Shown here piece by piece: positions 54,264 to 63,186 of a DNA stretch of 64,000 nt. The position numbers and the translations under genes are program-made. The DNA lies in contig CAYWXL010000013.1 of the NCBI GenBank assembly GCA_964461995.1, positions 1 to 64,000 on the forward strand, given 5' to 3'. Origin of the DNA: JALSRK01 sp964461995. Lineage in GTDB: Bacteria; Acidobacteriota; Terriglobia; Bryobacterales; Bryobacteraceae. The notes under the pieces are model-generated. The model saw only the letters and a program-made list of their open reading frames with translations, ran no database searches and was not told the origin of the DNA. Positions within the stretch are counted from its first letter, which is position 1. Each line of letters starts with the position of its first letter.

Positions 54264-54584
54264 ATGGTTACGAGCGCCGGCAACGACTCTACCGACGCCC
54301 TTCTTGAGAAAGTGCGCCGCGAGCTGCGCCGGTATCGTCACTTGGTGCTCGATTTCGGCGCCGAGCCGTCCGGCGATGGGGGAATCGACCTGGTGATCCG
54401 TTTCCGTGAACCTCCGCCCGGAGCCCACATCTACCGCGCGCCGTTGCATCCACGCGACGTCGCTTCCAGCCAGTTCTCGTGGAACTTGCAGCGCTACCTG
54501 TATGACTGCATGCACGACTATCTGGTGGAACTTTTCCTGTTCACTCCCCAGAGCCGGCAAGAGGGCGCACAGCAGGGTTCGTGA
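54264..54584 (+). CDS. Small protein of unknown function
   Basis: A 106-residue protein with an alpha/beta pattern (ALLEKVRRELRRYRHLVLDFGAEP, GIDLVIRFREPP, and a helical end near LYDCMHDYLVELFLF). GAGAGGG lies 9 bases before ATG 54264. It shares one base with the midA start (TGATG), so it is probably translated with it. A TACAAT box is at 54210-54215. Confidence 0.6.
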   Translation: MVTSAGNDSTDALLEKVRRELRRYRHLVLDFGAEPSGDGGIDLVIRFREPPPGAHIYRAPLHPRDVASSQFSWNLQRYLYDCMHDYLVELFLFTPQSRQEGAQQGS

Positions 54585-55552
54585 TGACCCCGGCGGCTGA
54601 GATCCTTCGCGACGAGATTTCCAAGAGCGGACCTGTGCCGTTCAGCCGGTTCATGGAGATCGCGCTGTACGACCCCGCCCACGGCTACTACCGGCGAGGG
54701 CGGGATCCCTTCGGCAAGGACGGAGACTACTATACGGCCGCGCAGGTCCAACCGGTTTTCGGGCTGCTGGTCAGACGCATCGTCGAGTCGTTATGGGAAG
54801 AGGAAGGGCGTCCCCAGACATGGCAGGTCATCGACCTAGGGGCGGGCCGTGAAGAGATGGGGGAGTTCTTTGGCGGCTTCGAATATACCGCGGTGGAAGT
54901 GGGCGACCCGTTTCCGGAAGCGGTTCGCGGGGTCGTGCTGGCCAACGAGTTCTTTGACGCTCTCCCAGTGGACGTTGCGGTGCGGTGCGACGACGGGTTT
55001 CGGCAACGAAGGGTCGGTTGGAAAGAGGGGCGGTTCGTTTGGGAGGAATGCGACGATCTGCCGGACGAAGCCCTGGCCTACCTGGAGAGATTCGCTCCGA
55101 AGGTTCCGCCCCGTACGGTGGTCGAAATCGGATTGGAATGGCTGCGGTGGATCGACCGCATAGGATTGCGGCTGGAGTCGGGGTACGTCCTCATTCTCGA
55201 TTACGGCTACGACGCCGCCGAGCGGATCCGCTTCCCGGAGGGCACGTTGATGAGCTACCGGCGGCATATGGCCATCGAAGATGTACTGGCGAATCCGGGC
55301 GGGCAGGACATCACCGCCCACGTTTGCTGGACGGCTCTTGAGAATCAGGCGCGGGAGCGCGGGCTGACAAGGATTCGCCGCGAGACAATGAGCACCACAC
55401 TGTTGCGCGCCGGCGAGACAGACGGGTTCGCAAGCGTTTTGGACGGGCTAGAAGAGCCGGAGCGCCGCCGTCGGCTGCTTCAAATCAAGACTCTCGTCGT
55501 CGGGATGGGGGAAACCTTCCAAACGTTGCTGCTCGCTTCGGGGCGGACATAA
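54584..55552 (+). CDS. MidA/NDUFAF7-like SAM-dependent methyltransferase
   Basis: A 322-residue COG1565 protein. It has GPVPFSRFMEIALYDP, a DYYTAAQVQPVFG segment, VIDLGAGREEMGEFF (SAM loop), LANEFFDALPVD and LDYGYD. The eukaryotic relative dimethylates an arginine in complex I; bacterial targets are unknown. It is about 30-60 residues shorter than most members. It precedes a terminator shared as a convergent end. Confidence 0.85.
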   Translation: MTPAAEILRDEISKSGPVPFSRFMEIALYDPAHGYYRRGRDPFGKDGDYYTAAQVQPVFGLLVRRIVESLWEEEGRPQTWQVIDLGAGREEMGEFFGGFEYTAVEVGDPFPEAVRGVVLANEFFDALPVDVAVRCDDGFRQRRVGWKEGRFVWEECDDLPDEALAYLERFAPKVPPRTVVEIGLEWLRWIDRIGLRLESGYVLILDYGYDAAERIRFPEGTLMSYRRHMAIEDVLANPGGQDITAHVCWTALENQARERGLTRIRRETMSTTLLRAGETDGFASVLDGLEEPERRRRLLQIKTLVVGMGETFQTLLLASGRT

Positions 55553-55577
55553 AAGCGGCCCCGGAAGCCGGGGCCGC
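55551..55577 (-). terminator. Intrinsic terminator of the H1-like gene
   Basis: A perfect 10-bp stem (GCGGCCCCGG with CCGGGGCCGC, loop of 3) is followed on the minus strand by TTTTA. It lies directly after the stop of the lysine-rich gene (55614) and overlaps the midA stop. Confidence 0.85.
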
Positions 55578-55613
55578 GGGGACGAACCTTTGTTTGATCG
55601 GGCTGCGAGGGCG

Positions 55614-55853
55614 CTACTTCTTCTTCGCTGTGGCTTTCTTCTTCGTCGCTTTCTTGGTAGCCTTCTTGACGGCCTTCTTCACGGTCTTCTTGGCAGCCTT
55701 CTTCACCGTTTTCTTGGCGGCCTTCTTCGTGGCTTTCTTCGCAGCGGTCTTCTTAGCAGCCTTCTTCTTCGTCGCAGCGGCCTTCTTCACAGCCTTCTTC
55801 GCAGCGGCCTTCTTGGTGGCCTTCTTCGCAGCCTTCTTGGTTGCGTACTTCAT
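55614..55853 (-). CDS. Lysine/alanine-rich histone H1-like protein
   Basis: A 79-residue protein made almost entirely of Lys, Ala, Thr and Val in KKA/KKAT/KKAVKK repeats. It resembles the H1-like or AlgP-type nucleoid proteins that bind DNA through charge. The start ATG 55853 has GGGAG 11 bases upstream. Very low complexity and repeated codons; its length is likely to vary between strains. It has a consensus promoter and strong terminator, so it is probably abundant. Confidence 0.85.
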   Translation of the reverse strand: MKYATKKAAKKATKKAAAKKAVKKAAATKKKAAKKTAAKKATKKAAKKTVKKAAKKTVKKAVKKATKKATKKKATAKKK

Positions 55854-55911
55854 CGATCGATTCTCCCTAGACATCAAATTTGCGGCCTCAAGATGACCGC
55901 AGTGTGATTCA

Positions 55912-55940
55912 TATATAAGGTTGTTTGAAAGGAATGTCAA
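55912..55940 (-). promoter_or_regulatory. Near-perfect sigma-70 promoter of the H1-like gene
   Basis: TTGACA (55940-55935), 17 bases, then TATATA (55917-55912) on the minus strand. It is the closest match to consensus in the window and drives a leader of roughly 50 bases. Confidence 0.85.
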
Positions 55941-56009
55941 GCAAAAAATGTCTCATCAGCAAGTCTGGTAGCAATGACGGCTTCTTTCGTCACCCGAAAC
56001 GTTTGCGTC

Positions 56010-56022
56010 TACAATTGTTGTA
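56010..56022 (+). promoter_or_regulatory. TACAAT box and small palindrome upstream of rlpA
   Basis: TACAAT at 56010-56015 sits in TACAATTGTTGTA (inverted TACAA/TTGTA). It is the likely -10 of the RlpA-like gene about 35 bases later. No strong -35. Confidence 0.35.
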
Positions 56023-56052
56023 GAACATTTCCGACCGTTCATGGAGTGGGCG

Positions 56053-56775
56053 ATGGCTTCTGACAGCGACATCCATGCCGGGCGGCGGAAGTGGGTGGCG
56101 CTGTTCGCCGGCTGCGCGCTGTTGGCGGCGGCGACCGGTTGTCGCAAGCATCCTCCGCGCGTGGCTGTGCCGCCGCAGGTCGTATTGCCCGGAGAAGAAG
56201 TCGGTCTGGCAAGCTGGTACGGCCACCCCTACCACGGACGCCGCACCGCCAGCGGCGAGATTTACGATATGAACCGGTACACCGCCGCGCACCGCACCCG
56301 GCCCTTCAACACCTGGGTGCGCGTACACAACCTGGAGAACGGAAAGTGGGTGGACGTTCGGATCAATGACCGAGGGCCCTTCGTAGATGGCCGGATCATC
56401 GATCTATCTCGCGCTGCGGCGCGGGCCATCGGCATCATAGGCCCGGGGACCGCGTGGGTACGGTTAGAGACCATCCCTGGTCCCGGGAGTCTTCCGGCGC
56501 CCGCGGCTGAGGGGTCGAAGGCCACGGTGCGTTTCGGGGTCCAAGTCGGAGCCTTCCGGAACCGCGCGAATGCGGAGCGGTTGGCTCGCAAGATGAGGCG
56601 GCGGTACGGTGATGTCCGTATCGAACGAAGGGGAGGGGACCCTCCGGTGTGGCGGGTTGTCGTCGGCGGCTGGTCTACTGAAGAAGAAGCGCGATCCCGT
56701 GCGGCTGGTATGAAGGGCGTTGGGGGGGCGCCGTTCGTGGTTCGGCTGGACACGGATTCAGAGCCGGGAACGTAG
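56053..56775 (+). CDS. rlpA: RlpA-like lipoprotein with SPOR domain
   Basis: A 240-residue outer-membrane lipoprotein (lipobox AATGC, Cys near residue 30). The double-psi beta-barrel RlpA domain has GLASWYGHPYHGRRTASGE, AAHRTRPFNTWVRV and NDRGPFVDGRIIDLS. The C-terminal SPOR domain (about 155-235) binds denuded septal peptidoglycan. Family members are lytic transglycosylases acting at division sites. Start ATG 56053 has GGAG 6 bases upstream; ATG 56041 is an alternative. Confidence 0.92.
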   Translation: MASDSDIHAGRRKWVALFAGCALLAAATGCRKHPPRVAVPPQVVLPGEEVGLASWYGHPYHGRRTASGEIYDMNRYTAAHRTRPFNTWVRVHNLENGKWVDVRINDRGPFVDGRIIDLSRAAARAIGIIGPGTAWVRLETIPGPGSLPAPAAEGSKATVRFGVQVGAFRNRANAERLARKMRRRYGDVRIERRGGDPPVWRVVVGGWSTEEEARSRAAGMKGVGGAPFVVRLDTDSEPGT

Positions 56776-57155
56776 GGCGCCCGGGGCGATCCGCTTGCCG
56801 CAGGGTGCGCCGGGGATTGGGACTCGGAGCTTCCCATGTCTAAGGTTTTTCTCTAGCGGCCCACCCCCCGATTGCGGTGGAAGGGTCTAGAACCGATCCC
56901 CCACATGAGGCGTCGAGGACACCACATCAAAGGTTTGTAAGACAGTCTACTTGGGGTGTTCCCCTTAAGACAGATCTCCTGTAGATTCCTTTCTAGAAAA
57001 CTTCACTATGTTCCTTATCAGGTTGGAGACGACAGCGGCTGCAGCGGAAAGGGAGTTCCGCCGGCAGCGCTTCGCCGTCCCTGAAGCGAATCCTGGCGGC
57101 CGCTGGGCCGCCCGGCCGGGAACCACCTGATGCTCATTGTGAATGCGGGAGTTGC
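56776..57155. other. Intergenic region upstream of the sigma-54 activator
   Basis: 380 bases without a gene. A direct repeat TAAGACAG (56938-56945, 56966-56973) flanks a short GGGG-TGTT-CCCC hairpin. No clear promoter or RNA was recognised. A GGGAG precedes ATG 57156. Confidence 0.35.
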
Positions 57156-58193
57156 ATGATGGCGGCAGACGTTGACAAGCGCAGTGCCCACCGCAGAATT
57201 GTGGGAGTCTCTGAAGCAATCCAGAAGACGATTCGGATGGTTCAGAAAGTCGGCCGAGGACGGTGGCCGGTTCTGTTGTTAGGCGAGACCGGCACGGGGA
57301 AGGAGGTGGTGGCCCGCGCCATTCATGACGTGCAACCGACGGGGCCCTTCGTGACGATCGACTGTTCTTCCCTGGTCGGGCCGCTGATGGAGACTGAGCT
57401 GTTCGGCCATGTGCGGGGCGCGTTCACCGGAGCGACGATGTCGAAGATCGGCCTGATTGAACGCGCCAACGGGGGCACGGCGTTCTTTGACGAGATCGGG
57501 GAGTTGTCCCTGGACTTGCAAGCCAAGCTCTTGCGGGTGCTTCAAGAGAAAGAGTTCCGTCCGGTCGGATCGGTGACGCCGAGGCGCTCGGACTTCCGGA
57601 TCATCGCGGCCACGAACCGGGACCTTGCCAAAGAAGTCGAGCGAGGGAACTTTCGCCGCGATCTTTATTACCGTTTGAACGTGGTCTGTTTGAAGTTGGC
57701 GCCGCTTCGCGAGCGCAAAGACGACATTCCGCCGTTGGTGGAGCACTTTCTCCGGCAGTACGGGACCGGACACCGATTCACCAAGGAAGCCATGGACGCG
57801 CTGATGGAATATGACTGGCCTGGCAACGTCCGCGAGCTGGAGAACTGCGTGCAGCACATGGTCGCCATTCACACCGGGCCGCTACTCCACGTTCACGATC
57901 TGCCTTCACCGATCCGGAACTTCCTGAACACGCGCCGCAAGCCGGCGGTTTCGGTGGCGGTTGGAGCCGGGGGCTCTCTCACCCAAGGGCGCGGGTTCCC
58001 GGATCCAGTCTTTCCGCCCAGTCCATCCGCGCCCGGCGATCCGCCTGTCTTGCCGTTGGAGGAAGTCGAGAGGCGCGCCATCTTGCAGGCCTTGCAATAC
58101 ACGAAGGGGGACCGCGCCGTGGCCGCCAGCCTTTTGGGCATCGGGAGGACCACTTTGTACCGGAAGCTGAAGGAGTACTGCGTAGCCAGTTGA
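57156..58193 (+). CDS. Sigma-54-dependent transcriptional activator without receiver domain
   Basis: A 345-residue enhancer-binding protein. It starts straight into the AAA+ domain: GETGTGKE at 43-50, GAFTGA at 88-93 (sigma-54 contact), and GGTAFFDEIGELS. A proline-rich linker leads to a Fis-type HTH (DRAVAASLLGIGRTTLYRKLKEY). No REC, GAF or PAS domain is present, as in PspF-like activators. No partner is next to it except the REC-like protein downstream. Confidence 0.92.
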   Translation: MMAADVDKRSAHRRIVGVSEAIQKTIRMVQKVGRGRWPVLLLGETGTGKEVVARAIHDVQPTGPFVTIDCSSLVGPLMETELFGHVRGAFTGATMSKIGLIERANGGTAFFDEIGELSLDLQAKLLRVLQEKEFRPVGSVTPRRSDFRIIAATNRDLAKEVERGNFRRDLYYRLNVVCLKLAPLRERKDDIPPLVEHFLRQYGTGHRFTKEAMDALMEYDWPGNVRELENCVQHMVAIHTGPLLHVHDLPSPIRNFLNTRRKPAVSVAVGAGGSLTQGRGFPDPVFPPSPSAPGDPPVLPLEEVERRAILQALQYTKGDRAVAASLLGIGRTTLYRKLKEYCVAS

Positions 58194-58280
58194 GGCGCCA
58201 GTTTCGGCGAGATTAGTTGCTCTGCGAGGCTACCAGTTTTCAGAGGGCGGCAAGCCTTCTGACGGAAGAGAGCGAAGCCG

Positions 58281-59207
58281 ATGAACCCACGGTCGATCCA
58301 CGTATTGCTCCTGGCTGACGATCCGGACGAGATTCAACTCGTCGAGGAGGCTTTCGAGGAGCTGCGGGAAGTGCAGTTCACGCGCCCGTGGCTGGCTGCC
58401 GGGGAGTTCGAGGTGGCCGAGTCTGCGGAGGAGGCGCTGGAGATGCTGGCCGGAGGCAGGTACGATGCTTTGGTCGCCGACCTGGCGATTCTCGGCGGGA
58501 GCGGGAGCGCCTTTTTGCGCCGGGTGAACGAGAAGCTGCCCGAGCTGCCGGTGCTGTTCCTGGTGGCACACGAGGAGGAGATGGAAGGCTTTTCGCTTCT
58601 GCGGCAGGGGGCGCAGGACTGCCTGTTGAAATCCGAACTCGACTGCCTTCCCTTGGCACGGGCCCTCCAAGCCTCAATCGAACGCTCCAGGACCCGTGCG
58701 GCGCTCCGCAGCGTTTCTCTGATCGACGAACTGACAGGTTTGTATTCGCGGCGCGGTTTCCTCGAGCTCTCCGAGCGTTTCTTGAGTGTGGCCGAATGGG
58801 CCTCTGCTCCGATGCTGCTGCACTTGTTTGCGCTGGAGAGAGCAGGGGGGGCTGATCCTTTGTCTGCCCATTTCGACCGGGACCTGGCGTTGATTCTTCT
58901 CGCGGAGGCGTTGCGGGAGCGCGCCTCGGGGCCGGAGATTGCGGGGAGGGTCTCGAACTCCGAGGTCGCCGTGCTGAGCGCCGGGGACGGGAGCGGTTTC
59001 GCCGCCGATGATGTAGCGGCGGACGTGGCCCGAAAAATCTCGAGGGAGGAAGGAGCCGGCGATGAGGTCGCCCACTCCGGCGCCGGATTGACAATACGCA
59101 CGGCTACGATCGACGCCGTTCCGGGGACGGCCCCGGCCGAGCTGCTCTCCGCCGCCCGGGCGGCACTGTGCGAGAATAGGCGGGCGAGGTCCACGGCCTG
59201 CCGATGA
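58281..59207 (+). CDS. Receiver domain fused to a degenerate GGDEF domain
   Basis: A 308-residue protein. Receiver (1-130): acidic pocket LADDPDE, acceptor-like D in LVADLAILGG and a Lys in CLLKSE. The C-terminal domain follows the GGDEF start (SLIDELTGLYSRRGF), but the signature is SNSEV (225-229) in place of GGDEF, so it cannot be an active diguanylate cyclase. It may bind a ligand or a partner. It follows the sigma-54 activator by 87 bases. Confidence 0.8.
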   Translation: MNPRSIHVLLLADDPDEIQLVEEAFEELREVQFTRPWLAAGEFEVAESAEEALEMLAGGRYDALVADLAILGGSGSAFLRRVNEKLPELPVLFLVAHEEEMEGFSLLRQGAQDCLLKSELDCLPLARALQASIERSRTRAALRSVSLIDELTGLYSRRGFLELSERFLSVAEWASAPMLLHLFALERAGGADPLSAHFDRDLALILLAEALRERASGPEIAGRVSNSEVAVLSAGDGSGFAADDVAADVARKISREEGAGDEVAHSGAGLTIRTATIDAVPGTAPAELLSAARAALCENRRARSTACR

Positions 59208-59240
59208 GAGTCCGAGCGGCGCTGGGCCCCGGGAGGAGTG

Positions 59241-60281
59241 TTGGATCGGCCGTTGCGGCTTGCACTCGACGCGACTTACGCGGTAGGAACGGAACTCAGC
59301 GGCATCGGAGTCTTCTCCCGCGAACTGATTAGCGCGCTGGCGGAGGTACTTCCCGAAGAGACTCTGGTGCTGGCTTTCCGGCCTCATCGGTTTCTCCGAT
59401 CCTTTACCTGGCGGACTCCGCCCAATAGCCGGCGGCGGCTGCTGTTGGAAGGGCGTCCGCTGGCGGGGGTGCGGCTCTTCCATGGCCTGAACCAGCGGCT
59501 GCCCGCAGCCCGGTACCCGCACACGGTGAGCACATTCCACGACTTGTTCGTGCTCACGGGTGAATATTCCACGCCGGAGTTCCGCGCGCGTTTCGCGCGC
59601 CAGGCCCGCGATGCTGCGGAGCGTTCTGAGAGGATCATAGCGGTTTCCCGGTTCACCGCCCGCCAGGTGCGGGATCTGCTCGGGGTCGAGGAGGCCCGGC
59701 TCCGGGTGGTGCCTCACGGCGTGCATCTTCCGGCGGAGATTCCACGGCGGCGCCGGCCGGTGGCGCTTCACGTGGGAGCGATTCAAGCCCGCAAGAACCT
59801 CGTCCGGCTCGTCCGGGCGTTCCGATCCATGCCGCCAGAGTGGCGGCTCGTGTTGGCCGGCGGCAAAGGCTACGGCGCCGAAGAGGTGATGGAGGCGATC
59901 GACTCGAGCCCGGTGCGGGAGCGCATCGAAGTATCTGGTTATGTCGATCGGAAGACGCTTGCCGAGCTTTACGCGACGGCGGGTCTGCTGGCGTTTCCAT
60001 CACTGGACGAAGGCTTCGGCATCCCGGTGCTCGAGGCCATGGCCTGGGGACTGCCCGTGGTGACGTCGAATCGCTCTGCCTTGCCGGAGGTGGGAGGTGA
60101 GGCGGTCTGGTACGTGGACCCGCTCAATGAAGATGAACTGGCTGAGGCGCTGAGGCGGCTGGCGACAGACGCGGAATTGCGGGACAAGCTTTCGCGGTTG
60201 GGGCGGGAACGCGCTGCGAAATTCCGGTGGGAGGATTCCGCGCGCGGGGTAGCCACCGTCTACGAAGAGGTCGCGGGCTAG
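59241..60281 (+). CDS. GT4 glycosyltransferase
   Basis: A 346-residue GT4 enzyme, mannosyltransferase-like. It has LALDATYAVGTELSGIGVFSRELI in the N-terminal domain, HVGAIQARKNLVRLVRAF, and the donor motif FPSLDEGFGIPVLEAMAWGLPVVTSNRSALPEVGG in sections. GGGAGG precedes two close starts, GTG 59238 and TTG 59241; TTG has the better spacing. It overlaps the next gene tail to tail by 4 bases. Confidence 0.88.
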   Translation: MDRPLRLALDATYAVGTELSGIGVFSRELISALAEVLPEETLVLAFRPHRFLRSFTWRTPPNSRRRLLLEGRPLAGVRLFHGLNQRLPAARYPHTVSTFHDLFVLTGEYSTPEFRARFARQARDAAERSERIIAVSRFTARQVRDLLGVEEARLRVVPHGVHLPAEIPRRRRPVALHVGAIQARKNLVRLVRAFRSMPPEWRLVLAGGKGYGAEEVMEAIDSSPVRERIEVSGYVDRKTLAELYATAGLLAFPSLDEGFGIPVLEAMAWGLPVVTSNRSALPEVGGEAVWYVDPLNEDELAEALRRLATDAELRDKLSRLGRERAAKFRWEDSARGVATVYEEVAG

Positions 60282-60589
60282 TCGTCCTCGATGGCGATCT
60301 TCAGGGCCCGCAAGAACTTCTCGTCCTGGGAAGTCCACCGAATGCGGCCGGGGGTCGTCGAAGAAAGAGAAGAACCTTCCTGTTCAGCGTCGCATTCGTG
60401 ATCTTCGACGTCCGGGTCATCGTCGGCCGAACGTTTGTTAAAGCCGATCGTGGCTTCCAGGACGAGGAAGACGTCATAACCGGCGCGTTTGATCTCGCCG
60501 ATCGCACTGGCAATGCGTTCAGAGTCCGACAAGGACTCGTTGATCGCGTTACCGAGTTCCTCCATCAGTTCTTTCAGTCGCTCGTCCAC
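60278..60589 (-). CDS. Small acidic protein of unknown function
   Basis: A 103-residue protein that begins with a helical MDERLKELMEELGNAINE segment, then GYDVFLVLEATIGF, an acidic stretch (DDDPDVEDHE) and a C-terminal KFLRALKIAIEDD. No known domain. Its end overlaps the GT4 gene by 4 bases on the opposite strand. Coding is supported by amino-acid composition and clear reading frame. Confidence 0.6.
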   Translation of the reverse strand: MDERLKELMEELGNAINESLSDSERIASAIGEIKRAGYDVFLVLEATIGFNKRSADDDPDVEDHECDAEQEGSSLSSTTPGRIRWTSQDEKFLRALKIAIEDD

Positions 60590-60750
60590 CTCAGCCCCCT
60601 TCTGTGAGCCAATTCCAGGATAGCACCGCGGCGCTGCCTCGGGAATAGGACCGCCACGGCAATTCCAGCCGCCAGGGCGAAACGGCGTTTATCGTTTGCG
60701 ACTTCTGTGGATGCATCTGTCTCTCTCATCGGACGTCACCGGCTGCTCCT

Positions 60751-63087
60751 TCACCCTCCCAGCTCGGCGAGGAGCTTCCGGGCGTGGGTGGCCGCCCGTT
60801 CGTCGAGTCCTGCGCCCAGCGCGGCTTTCAGTTCCCGGCGCGCCGGCTCCAGATCGCCGTTCTGGTGGTATGCGAGTGCAAGATGGTAGCGGTAGTCGGC
60901 GCGATTCGGGTGCTGTGCGGTTAGTTGGCGGAGCAAGGTGATGGCGTTCTGGTTGAGGCGCCGCCGGATATAGACGAGCGCCAGCGTGTCCGAGAAGTCG
61001 GGATTGTCCGGGTCGAGGGTCATGGCCCGTTGCGCCAGGTTCATCGCCCGGTCGAGGTCCGTGCCAAGTTCGGCCAGAACGAAGGCGAGATTGTTCAGCG
61101 CCACGGGGTTCTCAGGGTCAAGCTCGACGCTCCTTTCCAGATAAGGACGAGCTTCTTCATATCGTGTCTCGCTAGCCAGCAGAGAACCGTACATCGAAAA
61201 AGCTTTGGCTACCGGTGGAACGGCTTTGATCGCGGTCTGGAGTTCGCGGCGCATGGCCTCAGTGTCTCCGCGACGGGCTGCGATCTGCGCTAGCATCACA
61301 CGGGCTTCCCCGTTGTTGGGCTCCTGCTCAAGCAGCGTCTGCAGGTACTGTTCGGCCTTGTCGTCCTGTCCAAGGCGGGCTGCCAGCTTCGCGCCGGCCA
61401 TCATCAGTCCCGTATGTTCCGGCTGTTTTTTCAGCGCATCATCGATTAGTGGGCGGGCCTCACGGAGCCGGCCTTGTCGGGAGAGCAATTGGAAAAGGCC
61501 GTCGAGCGCGGCCGCATTGCCAGGGTCGGCCGCGAGCACCGTCCGGAAGCCCCGTTCCGCCGTCTTCCATTTACCTTCGAGTAGGTCGGCTTGAGCGGTC
61601 AACAGGACCGTACGTAGACGCATGCTGGGGATCCGCCGAAGCGCGGCCAATTCCTTGCGGGCTTCTTTGAATTCGCGCCGGCCCAGATGTGCGAGAACCA
61701 GGCGGATCCGGGCCTCTGCGTCGAACGGCCGTCTGCGCAAGACTTCCCGGCAAGCGACCTCGGCTAGCGAGTACTCGCGGTTCTGCAAGTGGAGGTCGAT
61801 GAGTGCATACCGGGCCGGCAGGTACTGCGGGTTGACTTTCAACGCTTCCCGGAACTGAGCTTCGGCGTTGACCCGGTCGCCGTTGCGCAGCAACGCGCGC
61901 CCGTAGTGGAAACGGAGGAGAAAGTCCTCAGGCGCGGAGGCTATCGCGTTCTTCAGATCTGTCATTCCGGCTTCACGGACCGCTTCGTCGCCGGTCTGAA
62001 GCCTCGCCAGCCCACGCAGCCCAACAGCCACGCCGTCATCCGGGTTCTCCGCAAGCAACGCCTCGGCTTCTTGGAGTGCGGTTTGCGCATCGCCGGCGGC
62101 CAGCAACGCCTGGATGATCCGGCGGCGATAGCGCCGGCGGACCTTGTCGTCGTCCGTTTCTTCCAATCCGGCACGGTAGTACTCCACGGCGCGTTCGGCT
62201 TCGCCTTTCAGGAGACAGTAATCCCCAATCAACTGTTTGGCGCCGGGGAAAGTCTCCGGGTCCCCGGCGAGCTTGTCGATGATCTTCTGGGATTCTTCGA
62301 GCTTGCCGACCTCGTGGTAGTGAGACGCCAGCGCCAGCCAGTTTCTGGCGTTTCCGGGGATCTTCTCGCACTTCGCCTTTAACACCTGCTCGGCGGCGTT
62401 CGCGTCACGCCTGCCGGCGTAAATCAGGTAGAGCAAGTCGTAGAACCGGGGGGCCTCAGGGTGTTTCTCCAGGTAGTCCCGCGCCAGCCGCTCGGCTTCT
62501 CCGTCCGCGCCGGTTCGCACCATGGCCGCGGCTAGTGCCAGCGTAACAGTGGGGTCCTCCGGCGCGGCCTGGTGGGCCCGGCGAAATAGAGCCAGCGCTT
62601 CCTGGTACTCCCCTTGATAGGCCAGAATCTGGCCTTTGATCAGGGTCACTTCCATTGCGCCCGGGTGACGCTCTTCGGCTTGGCGCTGCAGATCGAGTAA
62701 GGATTGGAGGGTGGCTTCTCGATTCGGCGTCCCGGGCATGGCGAGGGTCATGACGTGCAGCTCGGCGAGCTTCCGGAAAGCGTCGAGATTGTCGGGATCC
62801 AACTCGAACGCCCGGCGCAGCGCGCTAGCGGCCCCCGACCAGCGTTGCATCTCCAAGAAGGTCAGGCCGAGCCGGTAGTAAGCTTCAGCGAACCGCCGGT
62901 CTACCTGGATCGCCTTTCTGTACAGCAGAGAGGCCTCGTCGAACTCCTGCCTGGCGAAATATTTGTTCCCGAGCTCCAGCAGCCGCCGCTTTTGCTCCTC
63001 CGTGTCCGTGCCGCAGGCTAGCCCGGCGATGAGCAACGCCGCCAGCCCCCAGCGCCATGCCGCGGCAGAAAGTCCTCTAGGTTTCAC
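60751..63087 (-). CDS. Large tetratricopeptide repeat protein, possibly lipoprotein
   Basis: A 778-residue TPR protein with a signal segment ending in LACG (weak lipobox, Cys at about residue 26). At least 16 TPR units follow in the remaining sequence, as in RFAEAYYRLGLTFLEMQ, PEDPTVTLALAAA and NPVALNNLAFVLAELG. Such proteins scaffold envelope or secretion complexes, for example in exopolysaccharide export. The start is GTG 63087, with a TATACT box 7 bases before it and no Shine-Dalgarno. Confidence 0.85.
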   Translation of the reverse strand: MKPRGLSAAAWRWGLAALLIAGLACGTDTEEQKRRLLELGNKYFARQEFDEASLLYRKAIQVDRRFAEAYYRLGLTFLEMQRWSGAASALRRAFELDPDNLDAFRKLAELHVMTLAMPGTPNREATLQSLLDLQRQAEERHPGAMEVTLIKGQILAYQGEYQEALALFRRAHQAAPEDPTVTLALAAAMVRTGADGEAERLARDYLEKHPEAPRFYDLLYLIYAGRRDANAAEQVLKAKCEKIPGNARNWLALASHYHEVGKLEESQKIIDKLAGDPETFPGAKQLIGDYCLLKGEAERAVEYYRAGLEETDDDKVRRRYRRRIIQALLAAGDAQTALQEAEALLAENPDDGVAVGLRGLARLQTGDEAVREAGMTDLKNAIASAPEDFLLRFHYGRALLRNGDRVNAEAQFREALKVNPQYLPARYALIDLHLQNREYSLAEVACREVLRRRPFDAEARIRLVLAHLGRREFKEARKELAALRRIPSMRLRTVLLTAQADLLEGKWKTAERGFRTVLAADPGNAAALDGLFQLLSRQGRLREARPLIDDALKKQPEHTGLMMAGAKLAARLGQDDKAEQYLQTLLEQEPNNGEARVMLAQIAARRGDTEAMRRELQTAIKAVPPVAKAFSMYGSLLASETRYEEARPYLERSVELDPENPVALNNLAFVLAELGTDLDRAMNLAQRAMTLDPDNPDFSDTLALVYIRRRLNQNAITLLRQLTAQHPNRADYRYHLALAYHQNGDLEPARRELKAALGAGLDERAATHARKLLAELGG

Positions 63088-63100
63088 AACCCACAGTATA
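63085..63100 (-). promoter_or_regulatory. -10-like TATACT box next to the TPR gene start
   Basis: On the minus strand TATACT (63100-63095) lies 7 bases before GTG 63087. It fits a leaderless transcript. TTCCGG 16 bases upstream is only a weak -35. Confidence 0.5.
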
Positions 63101-63186
63101 AGGTAGCTTCAGCCAGCCGGAAGACCGTGGGCCCACAGCCCGAGAATTCCTTGGCGGCGGGCCTACTGGATTAACGGGGAGCTTCA

